Source of the DNA: Bordetella sp. FB-8
Lineage (GTDB): Bacteria > Pseudomonadota > Gammaproteobacteria > Burkholderiales > Burkholderiaceae_B
NCBI RefSeq assembly: GCF_000382185.1
Contig: NZ_KB907784.1
Coordinates: 1,637,633-1,701,632, forward strand
DNA: 64,000 nucleotides
Direction of reading: 5' to 3'
Under the pieces are notes generated by a model that was not told the DNA's origin, did no database searches, and saw only the letters and a program-made list of their open reading frames with translations. Positions 45,262-55,778 of this stretch are shown here, piece by piece. Position 1 is the stretch's first letter. Each line of letters starts with the position of its first letter. Both the position numbers and the translations under genes were made by a program.

Positions 45262-45828
45262 ATGCAGTCCAGAACCTTGCGCGGACCGCTGCGGCGCGCT
45301 TTGCGCGGTGCGGTGGTCATCGCCGTGCTGACCACGGCCATGCTCTTCGGTTTTCCCGACCAGACCCGCCATTTCATGCAAATGCTGTCCGGCCAGGCCG
45401 ACCCGCCCGATCCCGTGACGGTTTATCCCTATAACTTCACATCACAGGGTATCGACTATCTGGTCAGCCCCGGGCTGATCGGCTATTTGCCGCCTGGCGC
45501 GGCCACGGGCAAGCGGGTGCTCAGGCAAGGCTATGTGCCGGCGCCCTCGGACAAAGGCCGCCTGCCGGTGCGCTGGCGCTATGTGATGAACGCCAACGCG
45601 CCACACGGCGGGGGCGCCTATGACTACGGCGCCACGCTTGATCTGCCTACCCCGCAGTCCAAGGCCGCGGTGTTGACTTTGCGCTTCTATCCCGACGGCA
45701 AGATCGCGGCCCGCTACACCACGCATCCCGAGGTCGCCGCGGACGGCAACGTCGATCCCGCCTTGACGGGACCGGATTGGAAGACGAACAAACCCGGCGT
45801 CGGCGCAGCCCCCGGTCAACTGCGATAG
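45262..45828 (+). CDS. Hypothetical protein with N-terminal membrane anchor (188 residues)
   Basis: I do not recognise it. It has one membrane span or signal anchor (about residues 14-31, A-L-R-G-A-V-V-I-A-V-L-T-T-A-M-L-F-G) and then a soluble domain facing the periplasm, ending in a Gly/Pro-rich tail (T-N-K-P-G-V-G-A-A-P-G). There are no Cys residues and no repeats. It sits between two decayed regions and has no strong ribosome-binding site, so it may be a survivor or itself decaying. The codon use resembles its neighbours. Confidence 0.55.
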   Translation: MQSRTLRGPLRRALRGAVVIAVLTTAMLFGFPDQTRHFMQMLSGQADPPDPVTVYPYNFTSQGIDYLVSPGLIGYLPPGAATGKRVLRQGYVPAPSDKGRLPVRWRYVMNANAPHGGGAYDYGATLDLPTPQSKAAVLTLRFYPDGKIAARYTTHPEVAADGNVDPALTGPDWKTNKPGVGAAPGQLR

Positions 45829-45960
45829 TCGGGCTTGTCGTTCTCGAGCAGGCGCAGGCCGGCCTGCCAGAACGCGTCTGAATAAAAAGAGTCCGCCTCG
45901 GCGGCGTACTGGTCGGCGGTGCGACGGCATACGGAATCGGGCCCGAGGTCGGCCACCAAG
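45816..45960 (-). pseudogene. Unassigned gene remnant on the minus strand
   Basis: One minus-strand frame from about 45960 down to a stop at 45816 reads D-L-G-P-D-S-V-C-R-R-T-A-D-Q-Y-A-A-E-A-D and later A-F-W-Q-A-G-L-R-L-L-E-N-D-K-P-D-Y-R-S. It looks like the natural C-terminus of a protein, but I cannot name the family. It overlaps the end of the 188-residue gene by 13 bp. The frame has no upstream start of its own. Confidence 0.35.
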
Positions 45961-46388
45961 GCTAGTCTGATCAATACATCAGCCGAACTCATCGGCCGCT
46001 TTAACGCGCAGTTTCCGGCGGTGCACCTGAACCTGCTGATTCGCAGCCCGCACGACTTGCTCATGGGCATCCAGGAAAATCGCCTGGATCTGGCGGTCGG
46101 GGCACGAAAGGCTTCAAGCACAGCACAGCCACTGTCGACAACATGCAAGCCCAGCTCGTGCTGATCCTTTCAGGCAAATACGTGGGCTACCTGCCCGAGC
46201 ACTACGCCCACCCTTGGTTGGAGGAAGGACGGCTGCGGGTGATCATGCCCAGCGAGTTCGGCTGCCAGGCGCCGTTTTCGGCCATCCTGCGCCGCGGGCG
46301 CGGCCAGGAGCCCTTGATTCGCGCCGTGCGCGACATGCTGAAAATGAAAATGCTCTCGCGCAGGCGCCAGCGCGAAGCGCAGAGATGA
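45955..46388 (+). pseudogene. Internally deleted LysR-family regulator
   Basis: The first part reads S-L-I-N-T-S-A-E-L-I-G-R-F-N-A-Q-F and R-L-D-L-A-V-G-A-R-K, the early effector domain. The second, in another frame, reads M-Q-A-Q-L-V-L-I-L-S-G-K-Y-V-G-Y-L-P-E-H-Y-A and ends near 46388. About 60 residues between and the DNA-binding domain in front are missing. It is a second LysR remnant within 1.6 kb and is not the same gene as the one at 44771. Confidence 0.6.
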
Positions 46389-46413
46389 GGCCGCCCTTGT
46401 CCGGCCGCGGCGC

Positions 46414-47976
46414 CTAGAAAGGGCGCTTGAGGGCCATGTGGTATTTGGCCACGTAGGTATCGAAGTCCACGTCATCGCAGGCCTCGATCGCGGCCTGGTC
46501 GGACACGGACTTGCGCGCCATCTCGGCGTAGAAAGCGGCGCGATCGGCGTGCAGGCCCTGCGCGCGCAGGGCCGCGGCGTGCTCGCCGCTTTGCCGCAGC
46601 GTGTAGTCGTGAAAGCTCAGGCCGCAATCACGCAGTTCGCGCAGCAGGCGCGCCGAAGGCGTGAGTTCGACATCGGCCAGCTTGGCGCGCTGCAAGGCCA
46701 GGGACTCGGCATACGCATGGCCGCCCTGGGTCTGGTCGTAGAGCGCCGCATACGGTTCGATGAGGTCCAGCAGTTGTTCGCCCCACTGCCGCAGGCCGAT
46801 GGGCGTGCCTTCGCGGTCCAGCGTCAGACCCGGCCGGCGTCCCTGCTTGACCACGGTGGCGAAGTTGTCGGCGCTGCGCTGGCAGCGCCCGTCCTCGGGG
46901 AAAGGCGGGCTGTCGGCTGTGGCGCAAAACAGCAGGAAGGCATCGATGAAGCGGGCCGCCTCGGGCGCGATGCCGGTGGACGTCCAGGGGTCGATGTCCA
47001 TACATCGCACTTCCACGTACTGCACGCCACGCTCGGCCAGCGCGGTGATCGGGCGCTCGCAGCGCCCGGTTGCGCGCTTGGGGCGGATGATCGAGTAGTA
47101 CTCGTTCTCGATCTGCAGCACGTTGGTGTTCAACTGTATCCACTGCCCGTCGCGATGCGTGCCGATGGCCTCGTAGGCCGGCCAGGGCTGCGTCACTGCG
47201 GTGTACTGGCGGGCCAGGAAAGTTTCCAGATCGTTGTAGCAAAGCTTGAGTTGCGCCTGCGCCTTGCTCTGGTAGCCCAGGTCGCTCATGCGCAGGCTCG
47301 TGGCGTGCGGCAGGTAGAGCGTATCCGCATCCAGCGTCTGCAGGCCGTGGTCGCGGCCGTGCAGGAAATCGCGCGACAGTGCGGGCGTGGCGCCGAACAG
47401 ATACATCAGCAGCCAGGCATAGCGCGTGAAGTTGCGGATCAGGCCGATGTAGCCGCGGTTGCGGTGCGCGCGCGCGTCGCCGTCGGCGGGATCGAGCGCC
47501 AGCCACAGCGCCTCGGGCAGCGAGAAGTTGTAGTGCACCCCGGCGATGCATTGCATGGTCTTGCCGTAGCGCTCGGCCAGGCCGCGGCGGTAGACGTGCT
47601 TGAGCATGCCGGTGTTGGACTTGCCGTACCAGGCGATGGGGATCCCGGCCTCGTCGGGCAGCGCGGCGGGCATGGACTGGTTCCAGATCAGTTCCGCGCC
47701 CAGCGCGCCCTGCACGAAGCGGTGTGTGTCGGCCAGCTCGCCGATCAGGTCGTCGACGCGCGTATGCGTGCCGGTGATCAGCTCGAGCAGCGATTCCGAA
47801 TAGTCGGTAGTGACGTGTTCGTTGGTCAGGGCCGAACCCAGCGCTGCGGGGTGCGGCGTCAGGGCGAGCGCGCCCCGGTTGTCGACGCGCAGGCCTTCTT
47901 TCTCGATGCCGCGCAGGGTTTGATCGAGCAAGGGGGCGTGGGCGGCCAGGCGGGCATAGCGTTGGGTGTCGGTCAC
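46414..47976 (-). CDS. gshA: Glutamate-cysteine ligase
   Basis: This enzyme joins glutamate and cysteine to gamma-glutamylcysteine, the first step of glutathione synthesis. The 520-residue length and the motifs [33 protein letters not shown] and [10 protein letters not shown] belong to the gammaproteobacterial-type (class 1) GshA. The frame is intact. It is divergent from metX with a 188-bp gap. Confidence 0.94.
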   Translation of the reverse strand: MTDTQRYARLAAHAPLLDQTLRGIEKEGLRVDNRGALALTPHPAALGSALTNEHVTTDYSESLLELITGTHTRVDDLIGELADTHRFVQGALGAELIWNQSMPAALPDEAGIPIAWYGKSNTGMLKHVYRRGLAERYGKTMQCIAGVHYNFSLPEALWLALDPADGDARAHRNRGYIGLIRNFTRYAWLLMYLFGATPALSRDFLHGRDHGLQTLDADTLYLPHATSLRMSDLGYQSKAQAQLKLCYNDLETFLARQYTAVTQPWPAYEAIGTHRDGQWIQLNTNVLQIENEYYSIIRPKRATGRCERPITALAERGVQYVEVRCMDIDPWTSTGIAPEAARFIDAFLLFCATADSPPFPEDGRCQRSADNFATVVKQGRRPGLTLDREGTPIGLRQWGEQLLDLIEPYAALYDQTQGGHAYAESLALQRAKLADVELTPSARLLRELRDCGLSFHDYTLRQSGEHAAALRAQGLHADRAAFYAEMARKSVSDQAAIEACDDVDFDTYVAKYHMALKRPF

Positions 47977-48085
47977 GGAGTCTGATGTATCGGTGCAAAA
48001 CGGCCCTCGATTTTACGGTGCTACGGGTGGTCATTTGTAAGTTATCGGGGTTGTGGGCAGGGACTTCGGCGCAGATCACTGGTGC

Positions 48086-48091
48086 TAGAAT
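48086..48091 (+). promoter_or_regulatory. Possible -10 box of the metX promoter
   Basis: TAGAAT (48086-48091) lies 15 bp upstream of the riboswitch. No convincing -35 box is at the right distance (candidates near 48063 are poor). Confidence 0.3.
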
Positions 48092-48103
48092 CCAAATCCT
48101 GAA

Positions 48104-48160
48104 CTGCGCCGATTTGCCTGATCCGCTTGCGGGCGCTTGTATAAATCCAGCTAAAGAGGT
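48104..48160 (+). ncRNA. SAM-II-like riboswitch in the metX leader
   Basis: GCGCC (48106-48110) pairs with GGCGC (48132-48136) as stem P1. Loop residues GATTT (48111-48115) pair with AAATC (48143-48147) as the pseudoknot. The 3' part ATAAATCCAGCTAAAGAGG matches the conserved SAM-II core (TAAAT-x-x-A-G-C-T-A-A-A) and contains the Shine-Dalgarno sequence, 4-5 nt before the metX ATG. Binding SAM would hide that site. Assigned by eye from memory of the SAM-II structure. Confidence 0.7.
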
Positions 48161-48164
48161 CCGT

Positions 48165-49393
<1,229 letters not shown>

Positions 49394-49397
<4 letters not shown>

Positions 49398-50020
49398 GTC
49401 TGGTGTCCGCACGTCCTGGGGAGCATTGCGGCGCCATCGCGCTGCGCCCCGACCTGGCGCGTATCGCGCAGTGGATCGAGCCGGGCAGCCGGGTCCTGGA
49501 TCTGGGCTGCGGCGACGGCGCGCTCCTGGCTTGGCTGCGCGACAATCGTCAAGTGCGTGGCGCCGGCGTGGAGATCGACGACCAATGCGTCATTGCCTGC
49601 GTGCAGCGCGGGGTCGAGGTCATCCAGCAGAATATGGAGGGTGGGCTGGCCCTGTTCGGCGACAAGCAGTTCGAAACCGTGGTGCTGTCGCAGACGCTGC
49701 AGTCCATGCATCACACCACGCACATCCTGCGCGAGATGATGCGGGTGGCGAGCCAGGGCATTGTGTCCTTTCCCAACTTTGGCTATTGGCCGCACGGCTG
49801 GTCGATTCTGCGCGGCCGTATGCCGGTGACGGGGCAGATGCCCTACCAGTGGTACAACACGCCCAACATCCATCTGTGCACGCTGCGCGATTTCGAGGAC
49901 CTGGCCGCGCAGGTGGGTTTGCGCATTATCGAGCGCGCCACGTTCAATCAGGCGCGCGAGGTACGGGTGCTGCCGCACTGGCGCAGCACGCTGGCCATGT
50001 ACCGGTTCGCCTCGGGTTGA
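49394..50020 (+). CDS. metW: Methionine biosynthesis protein MetW
   Basis: The 208-residue protein has the SAM-methyltransferase-like motif [13 protein letters not shown] and the MetW family stretch V-L-S-Q-T-L-Q-S-M. It is found next to metX in most betaproteobacteria and is required for methionine synthesis there, though its reaction is not settled; it may regulate or support MetX. The ATGA overlap indicates translational coupling. Confidence 0.92.
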
Positions 50021-50044
50021 ATTTTTTTGCAAAGGAATGCGCCC

Positions 50045-51307
50045 ATGACGGATGCGAGCACCGCGAGATCGGCGGGCAACGTCTATTTCAGCCGTCGCGT
50101 AGCACCGCAACTGGCCCTGGGTTTCGCCAGCGGGCTGCCTCTGGCCTTGACCGGCGGCACGCTGCAGGCCTGGGCCACGGTCTCGAACGTTTCGCTGCAG
50201 AACATAGGTTTTCTCACGCTGGTGGGTACGGCCTACACGCTCAAGTTCCTGTGGGCGCCGCTGATCGACCGCTACGCACCGCCCTGGCTGGGCAGGCGTC
50301 GCGGCTGGATGCTGCTGATGCAGATGCTGCTGGCCCTGGCCATCATGGGCATGGGCCTGCTCTCGCCCGGTTCGGCCTTGCCGGAACTGGCTATGCTGGC
50401 CGTGGTGGTGGCGGTGCTGTCGGCCACGCAGGACATCGCCTTCGACGCCTATAGTACCGACGTGCTGCACGGCGAGGAGCGTGGCGCGGGCGCGGCCGTC
50501 AAGGTGCTGGGCTACCGCATCGCCATGATCGTTTCGGGCGGACTGGCCCTGGTGCTGGCCGACAGCTGGCTGGGCTGGGGGCATATGTATGTGCTCATGG
50601 GCGTGCTGATGCTGGTTTGCACGGCCGCCACGCTATGGGCGCCGGAACCCGACGCGCCGGCCGCGGCGCCCGGCAATCTGGGGCAGGCCCTGGTCGAACC
50701 GTTCCGTGAATTCTTCAGCCGGCACGGCGCGGCCGGACTGCTTTTGCTCATTGTGCTCTACAAGCTGGGCGATGCGTTCGCCGGCGCGCTGTCCACGACT
50801 TTCCTGATCCGCGCGGCCGGCTATACCGCCACCCAGGTCGGCACGGTCAACAAGGTGCTGGGTCTGGCCGCGACCATCGTGGGGGCGCTTGCGGGCGGCG
50901 CCATCATGGCGCGCTGGGGCCTGTATCGTTCGCTCATGGCCTTCGGCCTGCTGCAGGCGGTGTCCAATCTGGGTTACTGGCTGATCTCGGTCAGTCCCAA
51001 CCATCTCTGGTTGATGGCCGCGGGCGTCGGTGTCGAAAACCTGTGCGGCGGGCTGGGCACGGCGGCTTTCGTCGGCCTTCTGATGGCCTTGTGTCGACAT
51101 GAATATTCGGCCACGCAGTTCGCGCTGCTGTCGGCGCTGTCGGCCGTGGGCCGCACTTACCTGGCGGGGCCGCTTACGCCCACGCTGGTCGAGCATCTGG
51201 GCTGGCCTGGTTTTTTCCTGTTTTCTGTCGTTATCGGCGTGCCCGGGTTGCTGCTGCTGTATGCCTATCGCGCGCGGATCGGCGCGCTTGAAGGTGAGGT
51301 GAAGTAG
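50045..51307 (+). CDS. AmpG-like muropeptide permease (MFS transporter)
   Basis: The 420-residue inner-membrane protein has about 12-14 hydrophobic segments. The AmpG pattern is visible in G-F-A-S-G-L-P-L-A-L-T-G-G-T-L-Q-A-W, F-L-W-A-P-L-I-D-R-Y and A-T-Q-D-I-A-F-D-A-Y. AmpG imports anhydro-muropeptides made by lytic transglycosylases such as MltA for wall recycling. ATG at 50045 follows AAAGGAA. The fit to AmpG is good but function as a muropeptide carrier is inferred. Confidence 0.87.
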   Translation: MTDASTARSAGNVYFSRRVAPQLALGFASGLPLALTGGTLQAWATVSNVSLQNIGFLTLVGTAYTLKFLWAPLIDRYAPPWLGRRRGWMLLMQMLLALAIMGMGLLSPGSALPELAMLAVVVAVLSATQDIAFDAYSTDVLHGEERGAGAAVKVLGYRIAMIVSGGLALVLADSWLGWGHMYVLMGVLMLVCTAATLWAPEPDAPAAAPGNLGQALVEPFREFFSRHGAAGLLLLIVLYKLGDAFAGALSTTFLIRAAGYTATQVGTVNKVLGLAATIVGALAGGAIMARWGLYRSLMAFGLLQAVSNLGYWLISVSPNHLWLMAAGVGVENLCGGLGTAAFVGLLMALCRHEYSATQFALLSALSAVGRTYLAGPLTPTLVEHLGWPGFFLFSVVIGVPGLLLLYAYRARIGALEGEVK

Positions 51308-51311
51308 CAAA

Positions 51312-51333
51312 ATTGACGTTTTTAAATGTCAAT
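51312..51333. promoter_or_regulatory. AT-rich inverted repeat after ampG-like gene
   Basis: ATTGAC (51312-51317) and GTCAAT (51328-51333) flank an AT-rich loop just after the permease stop codon. It may be a regulatory site for the next gene or a weak terminator. Confidence 0.35.
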
Positions 51334-51471
51334 ATTTACGGCGATTAGCCGGCGTGAACCTTGTTGTTGGCCGGAGATATGCAAGAAATCAGGGTCTTCC
51401 CCGATCTATTTGATACCGGAATCGCCTAGCATTGCTGCGCTCGAATCAAAACAATAGCGCGGAAGATTTCC

Positions 51472-52554
51472 ATGGTCAGGCCCCCCCGAGCGCACCAATT
51501 CAAAATACTCGCCGGGATAGTTGGCATGATCGTGCTGTGCGGCCTGGTTGGGACCAGCTATGCCCGCGTTCTTTTGCTGATCCTGGGCGTGGCGGTCATC
51601 GCCTGCCTGCTGGCTTACGACCGTAGGCAGATGCAGCGCAAGACGGATCATGCTTTCGGCATTTTCGACCGCATCTTCGAACATTCGCGCAATGGCGTGG
51701 CCGTGCTTGATGCGCAAGGCCGGGTGCAGCGGATCAACCCGGCGTACGTGCGTATGACGGGCTATACCGAGGCCGAGCTGCTGGGCACCCGATTGCGCAG
51801 CCTGAACTCGGGCCGCCAGACGCCGCAGTTCTACGAGGGCATCTGGAAGGCCGTGCGCGAGCAGGGTCATTGGGAAGGAAAGGTCTGGAACCGCAGGAAA
51901 GACGGTTCCATCTATCTGGAGTCGGTCGCGCTCAAAGGACTGGACCCGCACGCGTCGGGCGATAGCGAAAACTATATGGTGCTCGCTTCCGACGCCACGG
52001 AACGCCACATGGACCGTGAATACCTGGGCTACCTGGCCTTGCACGACGCGTTGACCGGCCTGCCCAATCGGCTGCAGTTCGCCGACCGCATCGAACAGGC
52101 GATGGCGCGTGCGCGCCGCACGTCGAGCATGCTGGCCGTGCTTTTCATCGATCTGGATGGCTTCAAGCAGGTCAACGATACCTACGGCCATGCCGGCGGG
52201 GACGCCGTGCTCAAGGTCGTGGCGGCCAGGTTCAAGCATGGCCTGCGCGATACCGATACGGTCGCCCGCCTGTCCGGCGACGAGTTCACGGTCATACTCG
52301 AAGGCCTGAACCACCCCGAGTCCAACGGCTATGTCGGGCAGATCGCGGACATGCTGCTTACCTCGCTGGCTCAGCCTATCGAGCTCGACGGCCAGCATGT
52401 CTGCGTCAGTGCCAGCATTGGCGTGAGCCTTTCGCCCGGCGTGACGGATCCCGACGAGCTGCTCGACCGCGCCGATCAGGCCATGTACCGGGCCAAGGCG
52501 CTGGGCAAGAATCAAGTGTGCTTCTATTCGGGGCGGACCGAAGCGGTTGCCTGA
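51472..52554 (+). CDS. Membrane-anchored PAS-GGDEF diguanylate cyclase
   Basis: The 360-residue protein has two N-terminal membrane helices (about 11-28 and 33-49), a PAS domain (about 60-175) and a GGDEF domain (about 185-350). The active-site loop is S-G-D-E-F at 268-272, an accepted active variant, and R-D-T-D at 259-262 forms the I-site. It therefore probably makes cyclic-di-GMP at the inner membrane. It has no EAL domain. It stands alone, converging on xth. Confidence 0.9.
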   Translation: MVRPPRAHQFKILAGIVGMIVLCGLVGTSYARVLLLILGVAVIACLLAYDRRQMQRKTDHAFGIFDRIFEHSRNGVAVLDAQGRVQRINPAYVRMTGYTEAELLGTRLRSLNSGRQTPQFYEGIWKAVREQGHWEGKVWNRRKDGSIYLESVALKGLDPHASGDSENYMVLASDATERHMDREYLGYLALHDALTGLPNRLQFADRIEQAMARARRTSSMLAVLFIDLDGFKQVNDTYGHAGGDAVLKVVAARFKHGLRDTDTVARLSGDEFTVILEGLNHPESNGYVGQIADMLLTSLAQPIELDGQHVCVSASIGVSLSPGVTDPDELLDRADQAMYRAKALGKNQVCFYSGRTEAVA

Positions 52555-52563
52555 GGCGACGGG

Positions 52564-53355
52564 CTACAAGTCGAAGTCGTAATCCACCGTCAGCGGCGCG
52601 TGGTCGCTGAATTTCTCGCCTTTATAGACGCCGCTGGCGCGGGCGCAGGCCGCGACGGGTCCGGTGGCCAGTTGGTAATCGATGCGCCACCCCACGTTCT
52701 TGGCATAGGCCTGGCCGCGATTGCTCCACCACGTGTAGCACGCGTCGGTGGTGTCGGGATGCAGCGCGCGGTAGACGTCGCTCAGCTCGCCTTCACCCAG
52801 CAGCCAGGTCATCCAGGCGCGTTCCTCGGGCAGGAAGCCGCTGTTCTTGAGGTTGCCTTTCCAGTTCTTCAGGTCGGCTTGCGTGTGCGCGATGTTGACG
52901 TCGCCCACCAGGATGAATTGGCGGTCGGCCTTCAGGCGCATGAGATGCGGATAAATGAAGTCCAGGAAGCGATACTTGGCCTGCTGGCGCTCATCGCTGC
53001 TGGAACCGCTGGGAAAGTAGCAGCTGACGACACTGAACTTGCGCGCAGGCGTGTCAAAGCGCAGCTCGACCCAGCGGCCTTCGGCGTCGAATTCCGGATT
53101 GCCGATGCCACGCACGACTTGGCTGGGTTCGTGTCGGCTGTACAGGCCCACGCCGGAATACCCCTTTTTCTCAGCGTAATGGAAGTAGCCGGCCATCTTC
53201 TCGTGGCGGTCGAAAACGCCCGTGACCTGGTCGTGCTGGGCCTTGACCTCCTGCACGCCGACGACGTCGGCGTCTTGCCGGCCCATCCAGTCGAAAAAAC
53301 CCTTGGAAGCGGCCGAACGGATGCCGTTCAGGTTGGCGGAGATGACACGGAACAT
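52564..53355 (-). CDS. xth: Exodeoxyribonuclease III
   Basis: This 263-residue AP endonuclease/3'-5' exonuclease acts in base-excision repair. Visible are the metal Glu in V-Q-E-V-K-A-Q, N-x-A-H-T-Q-A-D-L-K-N-W, and the catalytic His in S-D-H-A-P-L-T-V-D-Y. The ATG at 53355 (MFRVISANLNG) gives the family start; a GTG-free extension to 53376 is not needed. It lies 17 nt after the pyrE stop, so both may be one transcript. Confidence 0.92.
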   Translation of the reverse strand: MFRVISANLNGIRSAASKGFFDWMGRQDADVVGVQEVKAQHDQVTGVFDRHEKMAGYFHYAEKKGYSGVGLYSRHEPSQVVRGIGNPEFDAEGRWVELRFDTPARKFSVVSCYFPSGSSSDERQQAKYRFLDFIYPHLMRLKADRQFILVGDVNIAHTQADLKNWKGNLKNSGFLPEERAWMTWLLGEGELSDVYRALHPDTTDACYTWWSNRGQAYAKNVGWRIDYQLATGPVAACARASGVYKGEKFSDHAPLTVDYDFDL

Positions 53356-53372
53356 GGCTTTATCCGGGGATA

Positions 53373-54050
53373 TCAAACGCCGTATTTGGCGCGGTAGGCG
53401 GCCACGGCCGCCTTGTGTTCGGCAAAGCCCGACTCGTGCTCGAGCAGCGCCATGATGTCGTGCAGGCTGGCGATGCTGACCACCGGCATGCCGTAGGTAT
53501 TGGCCACTTCCTGAACGGCGGAATGAGGCGAGAGGGCGTTGTCCGGGCCCGCGCGCTCCATGCGGTCCAGGGCGATCAGGACGGCGGCGGGAGTGGCCTT
53601 GGACAGCTGGATCATGTGAACGGATTCGCGCACCGAGGTGCCGGCCGAGATGACGTCATCGATGATGATGACGCGGCCGGTAAGCGCAGCCCCCACCAGG
53701 GAGCCGCCTTCGCCGTGATCCTTGGCTTCCTTGCGGTTGAAGGCAAAGGGCACGTCGTGGCCGCGTGCGGCCAAGGCCAGCGCCAGGGCGGTGACAAGAG
53801 GGATGCCCTTGTACGCCGGGCCGTACAGCATGTCGAATTGCACGCCCGAGGCCAGCAGCGCCTGAGCGTAGAAGTCGGCCAGCTTGGCGACCGCCGCGCC
53901 GGTGTTGAACAGGCCCGCGTTGAAAAAGTAGGGGCTCAGGCGGCCGGCCTTGGTCGTGAAGGCGCCGAATTTCAGGACGCCCAGTTCGGCGGCGAAGCGC
54001 ACGAAGTCGGTGCGAAAGGTACTGCTGTCGGAGGCAGGAATTTGGGACAC
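53373..54050 (-). CDS. pyrE: Orotate phosphoribosyltransferase
   Basis: The 225-residue enzyme makes orotidine 5'-phosphate in pyrimidine synthesis. It starts at GTG. The PRPP motif is [13 protein letters not shown] near residue 130, and [13 protein letters not shown] is the catalytic loop. The length is usual. The pyrE-xth order is common in this group. Confidence 0.94.
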   Translation of the reverse strand: MSQIPASDSSTFRTDFVRFAAELGVLKFGAFTTKAGRLSPYFFNAGLFNTGAAVAKLADFYAQALLASGVQFDMLYGPAYKGIPLVTALALALAARGHDVPFAFNRKEAKDHGEGGSLVGAALTGRVIIIDDVISAGTSVRESVHMIQLSKATPAAVLIALDRMERAGPDNALSPHSAVQEVANTYGMPVVSIASLHDIMALLEHESGFAEHKAAVAAYRAKYGV

Positions 54051-54202
54051 GGCGATTACATTACAGATGCGGCGGGCAGAACCCGGCGCCGCGTTCAGGG
54101 TACGGCGTCATTGTAAATAAAGCCTGCGCCGATCGCCGCGTGCGCCGTGCGCATCGCCATCGCGCGAACGGCTTTTGCGCGGTTCTTCAAGGCTGGCGGG
54201 TC

Positions 54203-55660
54203 CTAGCCGCCCAGCTTCTGCTTGAGCAGATCGTTGACTTGCTGCGGGTTGGCCTTGCCTTTGGCGGCCTTCATGATCTGGCCCACCAACGAATTGAAGG
54301 CCTTTTGCTTGCCGGCGCGGTACTCCTGGACGATGGCTTGATTGGCGGCCAGCACCTGGTCGATCATCGCGCCGATGGCGCCGGTGTCGCTGATCTGCTT
54401 GAGGCCGCGGGCCTCGATGATGGCGTCGGGTGCGCCGCCGTTCTCGCCAGCCCACATGGCGGCAAAGACTTCGCGGGCGATCTTGTTGGAGAGGGTGCCG
54501 TCCAGGATGCGGCTGATCAGCGCGGCGAGCGCGGCGGCCGGCACCGGGCACTGGTCGATGTCCCTCTCTTCGCGGTTCAACTGCGCGGCGACCTCGCCCA
54601 TGACCCAGTTGGCGGCCAGTTTGGCCTGGCCGGCGGGCAAGGCCTTCGCGGTTTCTTCGAAGTAGCGGGCCATGGCGCGGCTGGAAACCAGCTGCGCGGC
54701 GTCGTAGGCCGGCAGGCCGTAGTCGCAGGCAAAACGCTGGCGCTGCGCATCGGGCAGCTCGGGCATGGCGGTACGCACTTTCTCGATCCACTCCTGGCTG
54801 ATCACCAGGGGCGGCAGATCGGGATCGGGGAAATAGCGATAGTCGTGCGCGTCTTCCTTGCTGCGCATGCTGCGCGTCTGGTCGCGGTCGGCGTCGTACA
54901 GCCGGGTTTCCTGCACCACCGTGCCGCCGTCCTCGATGAGTTCGATCTGGCGCCTGGCTTCGAACAGGATGGCGCGTTCCAGAAAGCGGAACGAGTTGAC
55001 GTTCTTGACCTCGGCGCGCGTACCGAATTCCTTCTGGCCCCGGGGGCGCACGGATACGTTGGCGTCGCAGCGGAAGGAGCCTTCCTGCATATTGCCGTCG
55101 CAGATGCCCAGCCACACCACCAGGCCGTGCAGCGCGCGCGCATAGGCCACCGCTTCGGCGGCGGAGCGCATTTCAGGCTCGGAGACGATTTCCAGCAGCG
55201 GCGTGCCGGCGCGATTCAGGTCGATGCCGCTGGCCGGCCTGCCGTTGGCCAGCGTGAAATCGTCGTGCAGCGACTTGCCCGCGTCTTCTTCCAGGTGCGC
55301 GCGCGTCAGGTGCACCACCTTTTCTTCTTCGCCGACGAAAAAGCGGATCTCGCCGCCCGAGACCACCGGCAGTTCGTACTGGCTGATCTGGTAGCCCTTG
55401 GGCAGGTCGGGGTAGAAGTAGTTCTTGCGCGCGAAGACCGAGCGCGGCGCCACGCTGCCGCCCACCGCCAGGCCGAACTGGATGGCGCGCTCGGCCGCGC
55501 CGCGATTCATCACGGGCAGGCTGCCGGGCAGGGCCAGGTCGACGGCGTTGGCCTGCGTGTTGGGCGCCGCGCCGAAGCGGGTGCTGCTGCCCGAGAAGAT
55601 CTTGGAGTCGGTGGAAAGCTGCGTATGCGTTTCCAGGCCGATGACGATTTCCCATTCCAT
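54203..55660 (-). CDS. gatB: Aspartyl/glutamyl-tRNA(Asn/Gln) amidotransferase subunit B
   Basis: The 485-residue protein starts at ATG 55660 ([10 protein letters not shown]), where the family begins. Signatures are [20 protein letters not shown] type (here F-R-C-D-A-N-V-S), and F-P-D-P-D-L-P-P. Subunit B binds the mischarged tRNA and phosphorylates the acid. It ends the gatC-gatA-gatB set, separated from gatA by 114 bp that hold a dispersed repeat copy. Confidence 0.95.
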   Translation of the reverse strand: MEWEIVIGLETHTQLSTDSKIFSGSSTRFGAAPNTQANAVDLALPGSLPVMNRGAAERAIQFGLAVGGSVAPRSVFARKNYFYPDLPKGYQISQYELPVVSGGEIRFFVGEEEKVVHLTRAHLEEDAGKSLHDDFTLANGRPASGIDLNRAGTPLLEIVSEPEMRSAAEAVAYARALHGLVVWLGICDGNMQEGSFRCDANVSVRPRGQKEFGTRAEVKNVNSFRFLERAILFEARRQIELIEDGGTVVQETRLYDADRDQTRSMRSKEDAHDYRYFPDPDLPPLVISQEWIEKVRTAMPELPDAQRQRFACDYGLPAYDAAQLVSSRAMARYFEETAKALPAGQAKLAANWVMGEVAAQLNREERDIDQCPVPAAALAALISRILDGTLSNKIAREVFAAMWAGENGGAPDAIIEARGLKQISDTGAIGAMIDQVLAANQAIVQEYRAGKQKAFNSLVGQIMKAAKGKANPQQVNDLLKQKLGG

Positions 55661-55704
55661 ACAGGGTTCCAATTGATTATTGCTGTGGGCAAAAATAGCC
55701 GCGG

Positions 55705-55778
55705 GAGGCGCCCGCCCCTCCCAAGGCGCCGGTAGCCTTCCCGGGGGGCAGCGAGGGAAGTGCGTGCGGGGACATCAT
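55705..55778 (-). repeat. Dispersed structured repeat, copy in the gatA-gatB gap
   Basis: The stretch shares CCCAAGGCG, CGGGGGGCAGC and TGCG-TG-CGGGGACAT with the copies in rep and before atpC. Similar length, and again within an operon. Ends are approximate and may reach the gatA stop. Confidence 0.6.
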
